Assembly (NCBI GenBank): GCA_017504465.1
Contig: JAFVRE010000003.1
Coordinates: 1-48,215, forward strand
Reading direction: 5' to 3'
Source of the DNA: Clostridia bacterium
Lineage (GTDB): Bacteria > Bacillota > Clostridia > Christensenellales > Borkfalkiaceae
DNA: 48,215 nt
In this document: piece after piece, positions 1 to 8,409 of the stretch
Layout of the letters: each line of letters starts with the position of its first letter
How positions within the stretch are numbered: position 1 is the first letter of the stretch
The notes under the pieces: model-generated
Databases searched by the model: none
What the model was told of the DNA's origin: nothing
Seen by the model: only the letters and a program-made list of their open reading frames with translations
Translations under genes and position numbers: made by a program

Positions 1-77
1 AACACCTTTCTTCTTTTATTCCTTCGTATATCTCTTCGTAAAGCTCCATTCCCGTCCGTCCTTTTTTCTATTACAGT

Positions 78-94
78 ATGCTTTTAAAGCATAA
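78..94. repeat. Short perfect palindrome in the left-end intergenic region
   Basis: TATGCTTT and AAAGCATA flank a single central T. The first 359 bases hold no gene that I can support, only this palindrome, one dispersed-repeat copy at 212 and the rsmG terminator. The function of the palindrome is unknown. Confidence 0.35.
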
Positions 95-211
95 ATTATG
101 ATTTTTTTTAGTTTATTACACTTTCTTTTTTATTAGGCTGTGTAACATAAAATTATTAATTTAAACTGAAAATCATTTTTTAGATGATGTGACGTATATT
201 TTATTAAAACT

Positions 212-226
212 CTCGTACCTGCCCCC
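212..226 (-). repeat. Dispersed repeat, GGGGCAGGTACGAG form
   Basis: CTCGTACCTGCCCCC is a perfect minus-strand copy of the window-wide repeat. It lies between genes, just beyond the rsmG terminator. Confidence 0.7.
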
Positions 227-247
227 TATCTTTTAACTTTTTACATA

Positions 248-278
248 AAAAAGCGACGAATATACTTCGTCGCTTTTT
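248..278. terminator. Rho-independent terminator of rsmG (bidirectional)
   Basis: AAAAAGCGACGAA, a TATAC loop and TTCGTCGCTTTTT form a perfect 13-bp stem with A/T tracts on both sides. It sits about 80 nt past the rsmG stop. Confidence 0.8.
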
Positions 279-359
279 ATTCTCTTATTTATTAAATTAA
301 ACCTCATCACTTTTTTTCTTTTTGCTATATTATGAAGAATGATTGATAGAGTTATTCAA

Positions 360-1055
360 TTAAAGCGGATCTTTACGTTCCTTTCCTTGTCCTCTCGGAT
401 ACTTATTCGGCGTCTTATCCAGCTTTTTAACCACCGCAAGCGAACGCTCGCCGTAGCCGTTTGGAAGTTCGTATGAAATCACCTTTTCAAGCTTTGCATT
501 CAACGCCTTATAAGCGGATTTAGCCTCTTCTATCTCCGTTAAATCCCCGCTTTTATAGGCAATAAACTCCCCGTTCACCTTTACTAAAGGCAAGCAGTAC
601 TCGCTTAAAGAGTTCATTCTCGCAACAGCCCGCGCCGTCACGTAATCAAACTTATCCCGAAATCTTTTATCCCGAGCAGCATCTTCCGCCCGCATATTAT
701 AAATATTCACGTCTTTAAAGTTAAAGTTATCCACAATAACCTTTAGAAATTCACATTTTTTGCCCACGCTTTCAAACAAAGAAAGTTTTAAATCGGGACG
801 TAAAATTTTTAAGACCATGGACGGAAACCCAGCCCCCGAGCCGATTTCCGCAACCGTTGCGTTTTGCTTGAACAGATGCGCGCCTGCGCCGCTGTCTAAA
901 AAATGCTTATAATAGACGTCTTCTTTCTCTAAAATAGACGTTAAATTATATTTTTGGTTATATTCCAGCAATAAAGCGCGGAATTTTTCAAATTCTTCCG
1001 CTTTTTCGCCGCTTATCTTATCAAATACTTCTTTTAATATCTCTTGCATTTCCAT
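360..1055 (-). CDS. rsmG: 16S rRNA (guanine527-N7)-methyltransferase RsmG (GidB)
   Basis: RsmG methylates N7 of G527 in 16S rRNA using S-adenosylmethionine. The 231 aa match the family length. The SAM-binding motif EIGSGAGFPS (about residues 68-77) is followed by the typical FESVGKKCEFL and VTARAVA segments. The C-terminal 20 residues are a basic tail. The gene reads away from the DnaA-box-rich gap at 1178-1480, and rsmG is a classic neighbour of oriC. A TATAAT-like box lies only 6 nt before the first ATG, so the internal ATG two codons later, or a leaderless start, is possible. The identification is firm; the exact start is less so. Confidence 0.95.
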   Translation of the reverse strand: MEMQEILKEVFDKISGEKAEEFEKFRALLLEYNQKYNLTSILEKEDVYYKHFLDSGAGAHLFKQNATVAEIGSGAGFPSMVLKILRPDLKLSLFESVGKKCEFLKVIVDNFNFKDVNIYNMRAEDAARDKRFRDKFDYVTARAVARMNSLSEYCLPLVKVNGEFIAYKSGDLTEIEEAKSAYKALNAKLEKVISYELPNGYGERSLAVVKKLDKTPNKYPRGQGKERKDPL

Positions 1056-1177
1056 ACCTAAATTATATCACAACTCCTTAATAAACACAACGGTTTTTAA
1101 CTCTTTTTCTTATAAAATAATACATTTTACCTTTTAATTACAAAAAAATAAAGAAAAAAGATTTCTATTAAAAAAGG

Positions 1178-1480
1178 TTGTCCACCACTTGTGGAAGAAC
1201 TTGTCCACAATGTTGATAATTAATGTGGATAACTTTCATTTTTTTGATATTTATTAAATTTTTTGTATAAAAATACATTGAATTTCTTTACTTTTTAAAA
1301 AAGTTTCCAACAATTCCACAAATTGTCCACAATTTTATCCCCAAAAAAAGAAGGGGTTGTCCACAGCGAAAAAAGTCGAAAAGTGCTTTAATTTAAAGAG
1401 GTTTATTTATTAATTTTTTAGTTATCGACATTTCCACAGCCCCTATTATTACTATTAATAATATATATTATATCTATATA
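1178..1480. other. oriC: Putative chromosomal replication origin (DnaA-box cluster plus AT-rich region)
   Basis: DnaA-box-like nonamers crowd a gene-free stretch. TTGTCCACA occurs at 1201, 1323 and 1357. A perfect TTATCCACA lies on the minus strand at 1224-1232. Near matches are TTGTCCACC at 1178, TTATCCCCA at 1335 and TTATCGACA at 1422. Just beyond, 1441-1480 is almost pure A/T and could be the duplex-unwinding element. rsmG flanks the region, as at many bacterial origins. dnaA and dnaN are not in this window, so the call rests on box density and the rsmG context. Confidence 0.75.
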
Positions 1481-1567
1481 CTATGTTATAGCCTGCGACG
1501 TGCTGATTTTCTTATAAAAGAAAGTAAAAATTTACAAAAAAAAATAAAAATACAGCCGTTTAAAAGT

Positions 1568-1596
1568 TTGACAAATTAAAAATAGAGTGTTATAAT
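1568..1596 (+). promoter_or_regulatory. Sigma-A-type promoter for the SLOG gene
   Basis: TTGACA at 1568-1573, a 17-nt spacer and TATAAT at 1591-1596 form a perfect consensus promoter 52 nt before the start codon. Confidence 0.8.
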
Positions 1597-1648
1597 AAAA
1601 ACGAACAAAAATTCGCTTATCAAGACGTTAAAGAGAGAGTTTTTAAGT

Positions 1649-2128
1649 ATGCAAGATTTATTAGAAACGAAAAAGGAAAATTTAAGCTGTGCGTTCACAG
1701 GACATAGGGAGCTTGGCGAGGATTTTAGCCAAAAATCTCTTAAAAAACAAATAAAGCACTTGATTGAACAAGGGGTAAAAACCTTTTACGACGGCGGCGC
1801 GATAGGGTTTGATTTAATCGCTGCGGAAACAGTTCTAAAATTTCGAAAAAGGTATGGATTAAAGCTGATTTTATGCGTACCCTTTTACGGCCAAGAAAGC
1901 AGGTTTCCTGCGCGCGATAAGACGCGATATCAAGCCATTTATAAAAAGGCAGACGAGGTTGTGATCGTTTCGGAGCATTATTATAGGGCTTGCTTTTTAA
2001 AAAGAAACGATTACATGATAGACCGCGCTGATTATATGATCGCTTATCTCAATAAGGAGGTTGGCGGAACGGCTTACACCGTTAAAAAATTCCGCGCTAA
2101 AAAAGGCGAAAACGTATTTTTTGTGTAA
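1649..2128 (+). CDS. SLOG-fold DUF1273 (YpsA-like) protein
   Basis: This 159-aa protein carries the opening CAFTGHRELG (residues 14-23), the glycine-rich YDGGAIGFDLIAAETVL and the PFYGQESRFPARD segment typical of YpsA/DUF1273 proteins, a branch of the SLOG nucleotide-binding superfamily. The family is thought to bind nucleotides or nucleotide-derived ligands; B. subtilis YpsA has been linked to cell division, but the molecular role is not settled. It is a single-gene unit with its own consensus promoter, next to the putative origin. No membrane segment is visible. A specific function here cannot be inferred. Confidence 0.8.
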   Translation: MQDLLETKKENLSCAFTGHRELGEDFSQKSLKKQIKHLIEQGVKTFYDGGAIGFDLIAAETVLKFRKRYGLKLILCVPFYGQESRFPARDKTRYQAIYKKADEVVIVSEHYYRACFLKRNDYMIDRADYMIAYLNKEVGGTAYTVKKFRAKKGENVFFV

Positions 2129-2188
2129 ACCCTTCAAATAGTTTTTTTCCCGTAAAAAAACTATAAAAAAACGCTTAATTTTAACTAT

Positions 2189-2220
2189 GGCACGCTTATT
2201 AAAAGCGCGCCTTTTCTTTT
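2189..2220 (+). terminator. Likely terminator of the SLOG gene
   Basis: GGCACGCTT, an ATTAA loop and AAGCGCGCC form a stem with one A-C mismatch, followed by a T-rich run. A weaker all-A/T hairpin lies upstream at about 2139-2163. Confidence 0.55.
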
Positions 2221-2313
2221 TTACTTTAACACAGCCTTTCTTTTATTTTACGATAGTTTTGACGTGTTTTTTATTTTATTAAGTTTAACGTGAAACAATA
2301 ATATTATAAAAAG

Positions 2314-2347
2314 AAAAGCCGTACGTTTTTTAGGGCGTATGGCTTTT
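2314..2347 (-). terminator. Terminator of the holB-ricT unit
   Basis: AAAAGCCGTACG pairs with CGTATGGCTTTT (one G-T wobble) around a 10-nt loop. It lies just past the ricT stop in the minus-strand direction. Confidence 0.7.
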
Positions 2348-2361
2348 TTGATATTTTTTTG

Positions 2362-3219
2362 TTATTCTTCGTCCGAGTCTTGTTTTTCGGTTTCTTGGAC
2401 GATGGGCTTTTTAAATTTTATTTGATCGACTTTATAGTCTTTCCAAATACAACCGCCGTTGCCGTCGTCCTTTTTTGTTTTTACTTCCATTTTCAGCATA
2501 TTCACGGCTACAACGATAGCTTTTCCGTCGGGAGTACCAACTTCCGAGCCGATTTTAGGGACTTTTTTACTTGCGTCCGCGTAGTAATCGTTTTCGTAGC
2601 TTAAACAGCACATTAATTTTCCGCAAAGACCGCTGATTTTACCGGGGTTCAGGGAAAGGCCCTGCGTTTTCGCCATTTTAATGCTTACCTTTTTAAACTC
2701 GGGCATATTGCCTGCGCAACAGCAAACTCTGCCGCAGGGCGCGATTCCGCCGACGTATTTCGTTTCGTCGCGCGTGCCGACTTGGCGGAGTTCTATTCTG
2801 TTTTTAAAGGTCGCGGCAAGGTCTTTTACAAGTTCTCTGAAATCTACTCGCGTAGCCGACGTGAAGAAGAAAATAATCTTCGAGCCGTCGAACGTGTACT
2901 CGCAATCCACGAGTTTCATATCCAAGCCGTATTTCAAGATTTTTTCTTTGCATTGACGGATAGCTTGCGGTTTTTTAGCCTCGCATTCCGCGTAAAAATC
3001 CTTGTCTTTTTGCGTTGCGATTCTCACAATGGGTTTTAAAGGGGGAACGAGCTCGCTTTCGTCCACTTCTTTCGTGGGATAAGCCACCCAAGCGAATTCC
3101 AAGCCCTTGCTCGTCTCTACGACGACGGGGGTGTTACGCTCGTAAACTTCGCCCTCTTTCGGCGCAAAATAATAAAGCTTTCCGCCGTTTTTAAATTTTA
3201 TTCCTACTACTTTGGTCAT
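2362..3219 (-). CDS. ricT: PSP1-domain protein RicT (YaaT)
   Basis: A 285-aa PSP1 C-terminal domain protein of the RicT/YaaT family. The opening VVGIKFKNGGKLYYF and the cysteine cluster GRVCCCAGN ... SGLCGKLMCCL (about residues 153-205) are diagnostic. In B. subtilis these cysteines take part in holding Fe-S clusters in the Y-complex (RicA-RicF-RicT), which promotes RNase Y mRNA processing and affects sporulation and competence. It follows holB by 20 nt on the same strand, the same order as holB-yaaT in Bacillus. The acidic C-terminal tail is unstructured-looking. The identification is firm; the RNase Y link is inferred from the family. Confidence 0.92.
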   Translation of the reverse strand: MTKVVGIKFKNGGKLYYFAPKEGEVYERNTPVVVETSKGLEFAWVAYPTKEVDESELVPPLKPIVRIATQKDKDFYAECEAKKPQAIRQCKEKILKYGLDMKLVDCEYTFDGSKIIFFFTSATRVDFRELVKDLAATFKNRIELRQVGTRDETKYVGGIAPCGRVCCCAGNMPEFKKVSIKMAKTQGLSLNPGKISGLCGKLMCCLSYENDYYADASKKVPKIGSEVGTPDGKAIVVAVNMLKMEVKTKKDDGNGGCIWKDYKVDQIKFKKPIVQETEKQDSDEE

Positions 3220-3239
3220 ATTTTTTCCTTTATTCCTAA

Positions 3240-4217
3240 TTACTCGTAAAATTTAGGATTTGATATTTTTTCGAAACAGATTTCTATACATTGCGCGAAA
3301 TTCGTGTTAAATTTCACTTGTTTTTCCGCTTCCGTGAGCGCGGTTTGCGCATATACGAGAGAACTCAACTCGTACATGGTTGCCACCTTTTTAACTTTTT
3401 CTATTTGAGAGCGGAGTAAAAGGCAGTCTTTACAAACGCCTGATTTTAAAAAGGCTGCATCTCTAAAAATAAGACGGAGAAAGGAAATAAATTCTCTTTT
3501 TTTCTTACTCTCGCCAAGCTTTTTAGCGAGCACAGGCAGGGGCTTTTCTTTTAAACAAAGCGCAAAACTATCCAAACAAAGCTCATCGAAAGAATCGTCT
3601 TCAAGCGCGCTTTGCGCGTTGCCAACCCAACCGTTTGAAGTGGCGCTGTAAAAATCAATTTTTTCCTGATCTAAGTGTTGGTCTTTGTAATTACGCTGTA
3701 AAAAGCTTTTTATTTGTTTTTCCGAAAAGGGCGAAATTTCCAGCTTTTTTACGCGAGATAAAACGGTCTGTAAAATGGGATAAGACGTTGTCGCGCCGAG
3801 CAGGAAATACACCTTTTCAGGCGGTTCCTCAAGCAGTTTTAAAAGCTTGTTTTGCTGCGCTACGCCAAGATCGGCAAAATCCCCGATGACAAAGAGCTTT
3901 TTATCCCCTTCAACGGGATTTAAAGCGCTTTCTTCCTTGATTTCGTCCACGTCTGAAACGGCAAATTTTTTCTCGGCTTTCGGAAAAAATAAGCAATCGC
4001 TAAAGCTTTCCTTTTTGATTAAATTAAAGATTCTTTCGTACCTGCCCCCTGCATTTGCATTTTCACAGCCGAAAAACACCAACGCAAATTCAGTCAAAAC
4101 GGAGCGCAAACTGCGCGCGTCGTCCATGAGAATGAGATAGGCGTGGTTTAATCTGTTTTCTTCGCGTTCGGAGCAAAGCAGTTTATACGCGTCTGTGTCC
4201 TTCAAAAGCGTTTGCAT
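3240..4217 (-). CDS. holB: DNA polymerase III clamp-loader subunit delta' (HolB-like)
   Basis: The clamp-loader delta' subunit helps load the beta clamp. LNHAYLIL (residues 23-30), DVDEIKEESALNPVEGDKKLFVI and QQNKLLKLLEEPPEKVYFLL identify it. ATG at 4217 was chosen because GAGG lies 5 nt upstream; an in-frame upstream ATG at 4280 has no comparable site. No Walker A motif is visible, and no four-cysteine zinc module. Where that module would lie the protein reads CENANAGGRYERIF, and GGRYE (residues 57-61) is encoded by a dispersed-repeat copy. A second copy encodes VATMYE near the C-terminus. It is co-transcribed with ricT. Confidence 0.88.
   Translation of the reverse strand: MQTLLKDTDAYKLLCSEREENRLNHAYLILMDDARSLRSVLTEFALVFFGCENANAGGRYERIFNLIKKESFSDCLFFPKAEKKFAVSDVDEIKEESALNPVEGDKKLFVIGDFADLGVAQQNKLLKLLEEPPEKVYFLLGATTSYPILQTVLSRVKKLEISPFSEKQIKSFLQRNYKDQHLDQEKIDFYSATSNGWVGNAQSALEDDSFDELCLDSFALCLKEKPLPVLAKKLGESKKKREFISFLRLIFRDAAFLKSGVCKDCLLLRSQIEKVKKVATMYELSSLVYAQTALTEAEKQVKFNTNFAQCIEICFEKISNPKFYE
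3369..3387 (-). repeat. Dispersed repeat, CTACCATGTACGAG form, inside holB
   Basis: Read on the minus strand it is GGCAACCATGTACGAG, which encodes VATMYE in holB. The same peptide is encoded by the copy in rsmI at 38320. Confidence 0.6.
4035..4049 (-). repeat. Dispersed repeat, GGGGCAGGTACGAG form, inside holB
   Basis: TTCGTACCTGCCCCC is one base off consensus. It is read in frame as AGGRYE in the HolB N-terminal domain. Confidence 0.7.
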
Positions 4218-4365
4218 AAAAACCTCGTTTCTAAGCGGTTGAAGTTTCTTTTCAACGGCTCGCTTGTTATTATAGCACAAATTAGAGAATTTTGCAAGCG
4301 TTGGTATGTAAAATTCTAAGTTTAGGGTGTTTTTTGATGAAAATAGGATAACTTAAAACAAACGC

Positions 4366-4394
4366 TTTACTAAAAAAGTAAATAATGTTATAAT
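4366..4394 (+). promoter_or_regulatory. Sigma-A-type promoter for lon
   Basis: TTTACT at 4366-4371, a 17-nt spacer and TATAAT at 4389-4394, about 110 nt before the lon start. Confidence 0.7.
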
Positions 4395-4504
4395 TATAAT
4401 GCCGAGAAATAGTTTTTATACACGGAGAAATTGTTTAAAACCCGTTGATTTAGGGTAATAATAATTTGATAGAAATTCAACAAAAAACGGGAAGAGTAAA
4501 GGAA

Positions 4505-6916
4505 ATGGAAGAAAAAATGATTAGAACGAATATATTACCCGTAGTTCCGCTTCGCGGAAGGGTGGCGTTTCCAAACTGTACGATAACTTTTGAAGTAGGC
4601 AGGAACGTGACGGTAAACGCGCTCGAACGCGCGGCGCTCGGCGGAGAAAAACTTATTTTTATTTGCGCTCAAAAGGATATTGAAAAGGTGGACGTTACCG
4701 AAAACGATTTATATACGGTAGGTACGGTAGCCACCGTTCGTCAAACGGTAAAAGGATCGAACGTCTATCGCGTGTCCTGTCAGGGCTTGTATAGAGGTAA
4801 AGCGCGCACGATTAAAAAGGACGAATCGGGCGGATATTTTTACGCGGTTGTGGACGAGTATCCCCCCGTTTATAACGATTACGTACTCGAAGAAGCTTAT
4901 CTTCGTACAGCCAAAGCGCTCGTCAAAGACGTGGTTATTGAAGAGGGTAAAATTGCGAAAGAAACGCTTGAAAAACTCGATCGCTGCGAGAATGCGGACG
5001 AGTTCGTGAACCAAGCAATCAACGCAATGCGCGTAAGGCTTGACGTCAAGCAAGAGATTTTATCGACGGCGGAAGTAGTGAAAAGATTACAGCTTCTTGA
5101 TAGATGCCTTAACGACGAACTCCAAATAGCGAGAGTAGAACGCAAAATCGCGGGTACAGTCAAGAAAAATATAGACAAATCACAAAAGGAATATTTCCTG
5201 CGTGAACAGCTTCGCGCTATCCATACCGAACTCGGCGACGACGGTAAAGAGGAAGACGAGTACAGGGAAAAGGTAAAAAATAAAAATTTACCCAAGGAAA
5301 TGGAAGAAAAATGCTTAAAGGAAATTGACAGACTTTCCAAAATGCAGTCCTCTTCCCCTGAATACACCGTAATTACGGGGTATTTAGACCAAGTTTTAGA
5401 GCTGCCTTGGACGGAGCAAACAACGGATACTGAACAATTATCCGATTGCGTTTCCGTGCTCGAAGCCGACCATTACGGACTTGAAAAAATTAAAGAACGT
5501 ATTGTGGAATACCTTGCGGTATTAAAACTCACAGGCAATATGAACGCGCCTATTTTGTGTTTAGTAGGCCCGCCCGGCGTAGGTAAAACAAGTATCGCGC
5601 AGTCGGTAGCACGCTCTTTAGGTAGAAATTTCGTAAGAATGAGCCTTGGCGGCGTTAAGGACGAAGCGGAAATACGCGGTCACAGACGTACGTATATAGG
5701 GTCAATGCCCGGTCGTATCTTGTATGCGATGAAGAATGCAAAGTCGGTTAATCCCGTATTTTTGCTTGACGAGATAGACAAAATATCTTCGGACATGCGA
5801 GGTGATCCTGCGTCCGCGCTCCTTGAAGTGCTCGATCCCGAACAAAACTCCACTTTCCGCGATAGATATTTAGAACTACCTTATGATTTGAGTAAGGTGC
5901 TCTTTATTGCGACGGCGAATACGCTCGAAACTATCCCTGCGCCCCTTCGCGACCGTATGGAAATTATACAGCTTTCCGGTTACACGATTGAAGAAAAATC
6001 GGAAATTGCCAAGCGTTATCTTCTCCCCAAACAAATCAAAGCCAACGGATTAGAAGAAAGGAGCGTAAAGCTCAAACCTGATGCTTTGAAATTTATTATA
6101 GAAGGCTACACCATGGAAGCAGGTGTTCGTACGTTGGAGCGCCAAATCGGCGCAATTTGCCGTAAAATAGCGGTTAAAAAGGCGAATAACTCGTACATGG
6201 GTACGTCGTTTGTAAAAAAGAAAGAAGTGGAAGAATTGCTCGGCACGCCTAAATTCAAGGGCGACGAGAAGCGAAAAAAGGAAGAAATAGGCGCGGTAAC
6301 AGGTCTTGCTTGGACGGCGTTTGGCGGAACGACGCTTACCGTTGAAGTGGTTGCAACGCGCGGAAAAGGCGAAGTTGTTTTGACGGGTAAACTTGGCGAC
6401 GTTATGAAAGAGTCCGCGCTTACCGCCATGACCTATATCAAAGCCAACGCTGAAAAATATGACGTTGAACCGTCCGTATTCGAATATACAAACGTACACG
6501 TGCACGTGCCTGAAGGCGCAACACCCAAGGACGGACCGAGCGCGGGTATCACGATCGCAACTGCGATCTTGTCGGTATTTACAGGCAGAAAGGCGAGAAA
6601 AGATATCGCAATGACAGGCGAAGTTACCCTTCGCGGAAAGGTATTGCCTATCGGCGGATTAAAAGAAAAGGCGCTTGCCGCTCGCAGAATGGGCGTGAAA
6701 AACGTCATTATCCCTATCGGCAACGTAAGCGATATCGAAAATATTCCCGAAACGGTGAGAAAGGATTTAACTTTCTATCCCGTAGAAAACGTGGAAGAAG
6801 TGTTTGAGCTTGTGCTTTTACCCGCGGAAAAGAAAAGAGAATTTTTCCCTGCACAAAAACGCACGAACGTGACGGCAGGAGAACTTTCTCAAAACGGAAT
6901 GCGTTGTAAAAGCTAA
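4505..6916 (+). CDS. lon: ATP-dependent endopeptidase La (Lon)
   Basis: Lon is a cytosolic AAA+ serine protease that degrades misfolded and regulatory proteins. An N-terminal substrate-recognition domain (LPVVPLRGRVAFP) is followed by an AAA+ module with Walker A GPPGVGKT and Walker B VFLLDEIDK, then a protease domain with catalytic Ser (DGPSAG, about residue 679) and Lys (GGLKEK, about residue 720). ATG at 4505 was chosen by comparison with the family N-terminus; the frame is open from a TTG at 4466, and ATG at 4517, which has a better-spaced GGAAG, is also possible. A degenerate repeat copy at about 6190 encodes NSYMGT in the linker before the protease domain. Confidence 0.95.
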   Translation: MEEKMIRTNILPVVPLRGRVAFPNCTITFEVGRNVTVNALERAALGGEKLIFICAQKDIEKVDVTENDLYTVGTVATVRQTVKGSNVYRVSCQGLYRGKARTIKKDESGGYFYAVVDEYPPVYNDYVLEEAYLRTAKALVKDVVIEEGKIAKETLEKLDRCENADEFVNQAINAMRVRLDVKQEILSTAEVVKRLQLLDRCLNDELQIARVERKIAGTVKKNIDKSQKEYFLREQLRAIHTELGDDGKEEDEYREKVKNKNLPKEMEEKCLKEIDRLSKMQSSSPEYTVITGYLDQVLELPWTEQTTDTEQLSDCVSVLEADHYGLEKIKERIVEYLAVLKLTGNMNAPILCLVGPPGVGKTSIAQSVARSLGRNFVRMSLGGVKDEAEIRGHRRTYIGSMPGRILYAMKNAKSVNPVFLLDEIDKISSDMRGDPASALLEVLDPEQNSTFRDRYLELPYDLSKVLFIATANTLETIPAPLRDRMEIIQLSGYTIEEKSEIAKRYLLPKQIKANGLEERSVKLKPDALKFIIEGYTMEAGVRTLERQIGAICRKIAVKKANNSYMGTSFVKKKEVEELLGTPKFKGDEKRKKEEIGAVTGLAWTAFGGTTLTVEVVATRGKGEVVLTGKLGDVMKESALTAMTYIKANAEKYDVEPSVFEYTNVHVHVPEGATPKDGPSAGITIATAILSVFTGRKARKDIAMTGEVTLRGKVLPIGGLKEKALAARRMGVKNVIIPIGNVSDIENIPETVRKDLTFYPVENVEEVFELVLLPAEKKREFFPAQKRTNVTAGELSQNGMRCKS
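6190..6204 (-). repeat. Degenerate dispersed-repeat copy in lon
   Basis: The minus strand reads CGTACCCATGTACGAG, the CTACCATGTACGAG form with one extra C. It encodes NSYMGT in sense. A chance match cannot be excluded. Confidence 0.4.
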
Positions 6917-6970
6917 GAACTAAAAAGAGCCATACAGGTACGAAAGTACGAATAAAAAAGATAAATGGAG

Positions 6971-6984
6971 CTACCATGTACGAG
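6971..6984 (+). repeat. Dispersed repeat, CTACCATGTACGAG form, supplying the engB start codon
   Basis: A perfect copy overlaps the beginning of engB. Its internal ATG at 6976 is the start codon, and the upstream GGAG at 6967-6970 is the ribosome-binding site. Confidence 0.7.
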
Positions 6985-7632
6985 ACGAAAGAAAAATTAG
7001 TTATAAAGAATGCAACCTTTATTACTTCGGCGGCAAGGTCGGAGCAGTTTATCACGCCCGATAAACCTATGATTGCTGTTTGCGGAAAATCAAACGTTGG
7101 GAAAAGCTCCTTTATCAATATGCTTGCAAACCGTAAAAAGCTTGCGAAAACGAGTAGCGAACCAGGCAGAACAAGGCTCGTGAACTATTTTGATTTTGGG
7201 CCGTTTATTTTGGCGGATTTACCTGGTTACGGGTTTGCAAGGGTTTCCAAATCCGAAAAGATAAAATGGGCGAAAACACTGGATAGTTTTTTCAAGGATA
7301 AAGAAAAAATATCCCACGTATTTATGCTTGTAGATAGCCGTCACGATCCCACGGCGGACGACGTGCAAATGATGGAATTTTTACATTACCACACCTTGCC
7401 GTTTACCGTTGTTTTGACGAAATCGGATAAACTGTCGAGAATGAAGATTAAAGAACACACCAAAGCGATTGCCGCGGATTTATATTTAGGCGAGAAAAAT
7501 TTGATTGCAACGAGCTCGCAAACGGGTTACGGTAAGGACGAGATTTTAGCAAAAATCGCGCACGTCATAGAAATGGATAATCAAGTTCAAGAGGATTTAG
7601 ACGACGAGAACGCGGAAGACATTGAAGAATAA
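6976..7632 (+). CDS. engB: Ribosome biogenesis GTPase YsxC/EngB
   Basis: An essential-type Era/TrmE-superfamily GTPase needed for 50S subunit assembly. G1 GKSNVGKSS (residues 37-45), G3 DLPGYG, G4 TKSD and the G5 region ATSSQTGYG are all visible. Length is 218 aa, including a short acidic C-terminal tail. GGAG ends 5 nt before ATG 6976. The first residues MYE are encoded by a dispersed-repeat copy, so this repeat forms the translation start. It follows lon by 59 nt; lon-ysxC is the conserved Firmicutes order, and the two are probably co-transcribed. Confidence 0.95.
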   Translation: MYETKEKLVIKNATFITSAARSEQFITPDKPMIAVCGKSNVGKSSFINMLANRKKLAKTSSEPGRTRLVNYFDFGPFILADLPGYGFARVSKSEKIKWAKTLDSFFKDKEKISHVFMLVDSRHDPTADDVQMMEFLHYHTLPFTVVLTKSDKLSRMKIKEHTKAIAADLYLGEKNLIATSSQTGYGKDEILAKIAHVIEMDNQVQEDLDDENAEDIEE

Positions 7633-7644
7633 GGCGGTGTAACA

Positions 7645-8391
7645 ATGAATGATTTTTTAAACAGTTGGCCTGGGATAGCGACGATCGTGGCTTTTGACGT
7701 CTTCGCGCTCCTGATTATAATTAGTTTGACGTACCGTTGGTTTTTTAAGCGGATATTTGACGTGCTTTGTTCGGGTGTGTGCCTGATTTTAACGTCCCCT
7801 TTGTTTTTAGCCGTTCTTATTCGCGGAAAAATTTTTATGAACAAAAATCAAGGCGCGATAGAAGGCTTGACGCAAACGTATTATAAAGTAGGAAAAAACG
7901 AACGTGTACTCGCGCTTAAAAAATTCCGTTCAAGAGACAGCGAAGGACAGGTTCTGGGTGCGTATGGTAGGTGGATAGAAAGTTGGAAACTCTCGTACCT
8001 GCCCCGTATATTTGAAGTATTTTTAGGAAAAATCAGCATTATCGGCGTAAAGGAGTTGCTTCGCTCGGAAGCGGAATTTGTGGAAACGGACGTGGAAAAA
8101 GATAGATTCCTCGTTCGTCCGGGACTTATCAATCCGCTTGTGAGAATGGGCGATGAACAAACGACGTATGAAGAAATGTTTTTGTCGGATAGAAAATACG
8201 CTTGGCAGTTCGCGTTCTTTATGGATATTAAAATATTCTTTTCTTGGCTTCTTAAAAAAATTCGAGGTGAAGACAATTCCTACATGGGCGAAACGCGCAA
8301 GGAAAGCTATGCGGAAAATTTATTAAAAGAAGAAAGAATAACAAAAGAGGATTTTGAAGCAGCGTTGGAGCTGGACGAAAAATTCGACTAA
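7645..8391 (+). CDS. Undecaprenyl-phosphate sugar-phosphotransferase-like protein
   Basis: A member of the bacterial sugar transferase family (WbaP/EpsL type), which attaches the first sugar-1-phosphate of a surface glycan to undecaprenyl phosphate. An N-terminal membrane helix (about residues 13-32) is followed by a reentrant-looking hydrophobic patch, then LPRIFEVFLGKISIIG and the C-terminal FLVRPGLINPLVRMG, matching the family LPQ...N.L.G.MS.VG and KPGITGLWQV blocks in degenerate form. It starts 12 nt after engB. A dispersed-repeat copy at 7992 coincides with SYLPR, and LP is family-conserved there. The substrate is unknown, and divergence from the core motifs leaves activity uncertain. 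Confidence 0.75.
   Translation: MNDFLNSWPGIATIVAFDVFALLIIISLTYRWFFKRIFDVLCSGVCLILTSPLFLAVLIRGKIFMNKNQGAIEGLTQTYYKVGKNERVLALKKFRSRDSEGQVLGAYGRWIESWKLSYLPRIFEVFLGKISIIGVKELLRSEAEFVETDVEKDRFLVRPGLINPLVRMGDEQTTYEEMFLSDRKYAWQFAFFMDIKIFFSWLLKKIRGEDNSYMGETRKESYAENLLKEERITKEDFEAALELDEKFD
7992..8005 (-). repeat. Dispersed repeat, GGGGCAGGTACGAG form, inside the sugar transferase gene
   Basis: CTCGTACCTGCCCC is a perfect copy, antisense to the gene. The gene reads it as SYLPR. Confidence 0.65.
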
Positions 8392-8409
8392 CCGGCTTAT
8401 AAAAGATAA

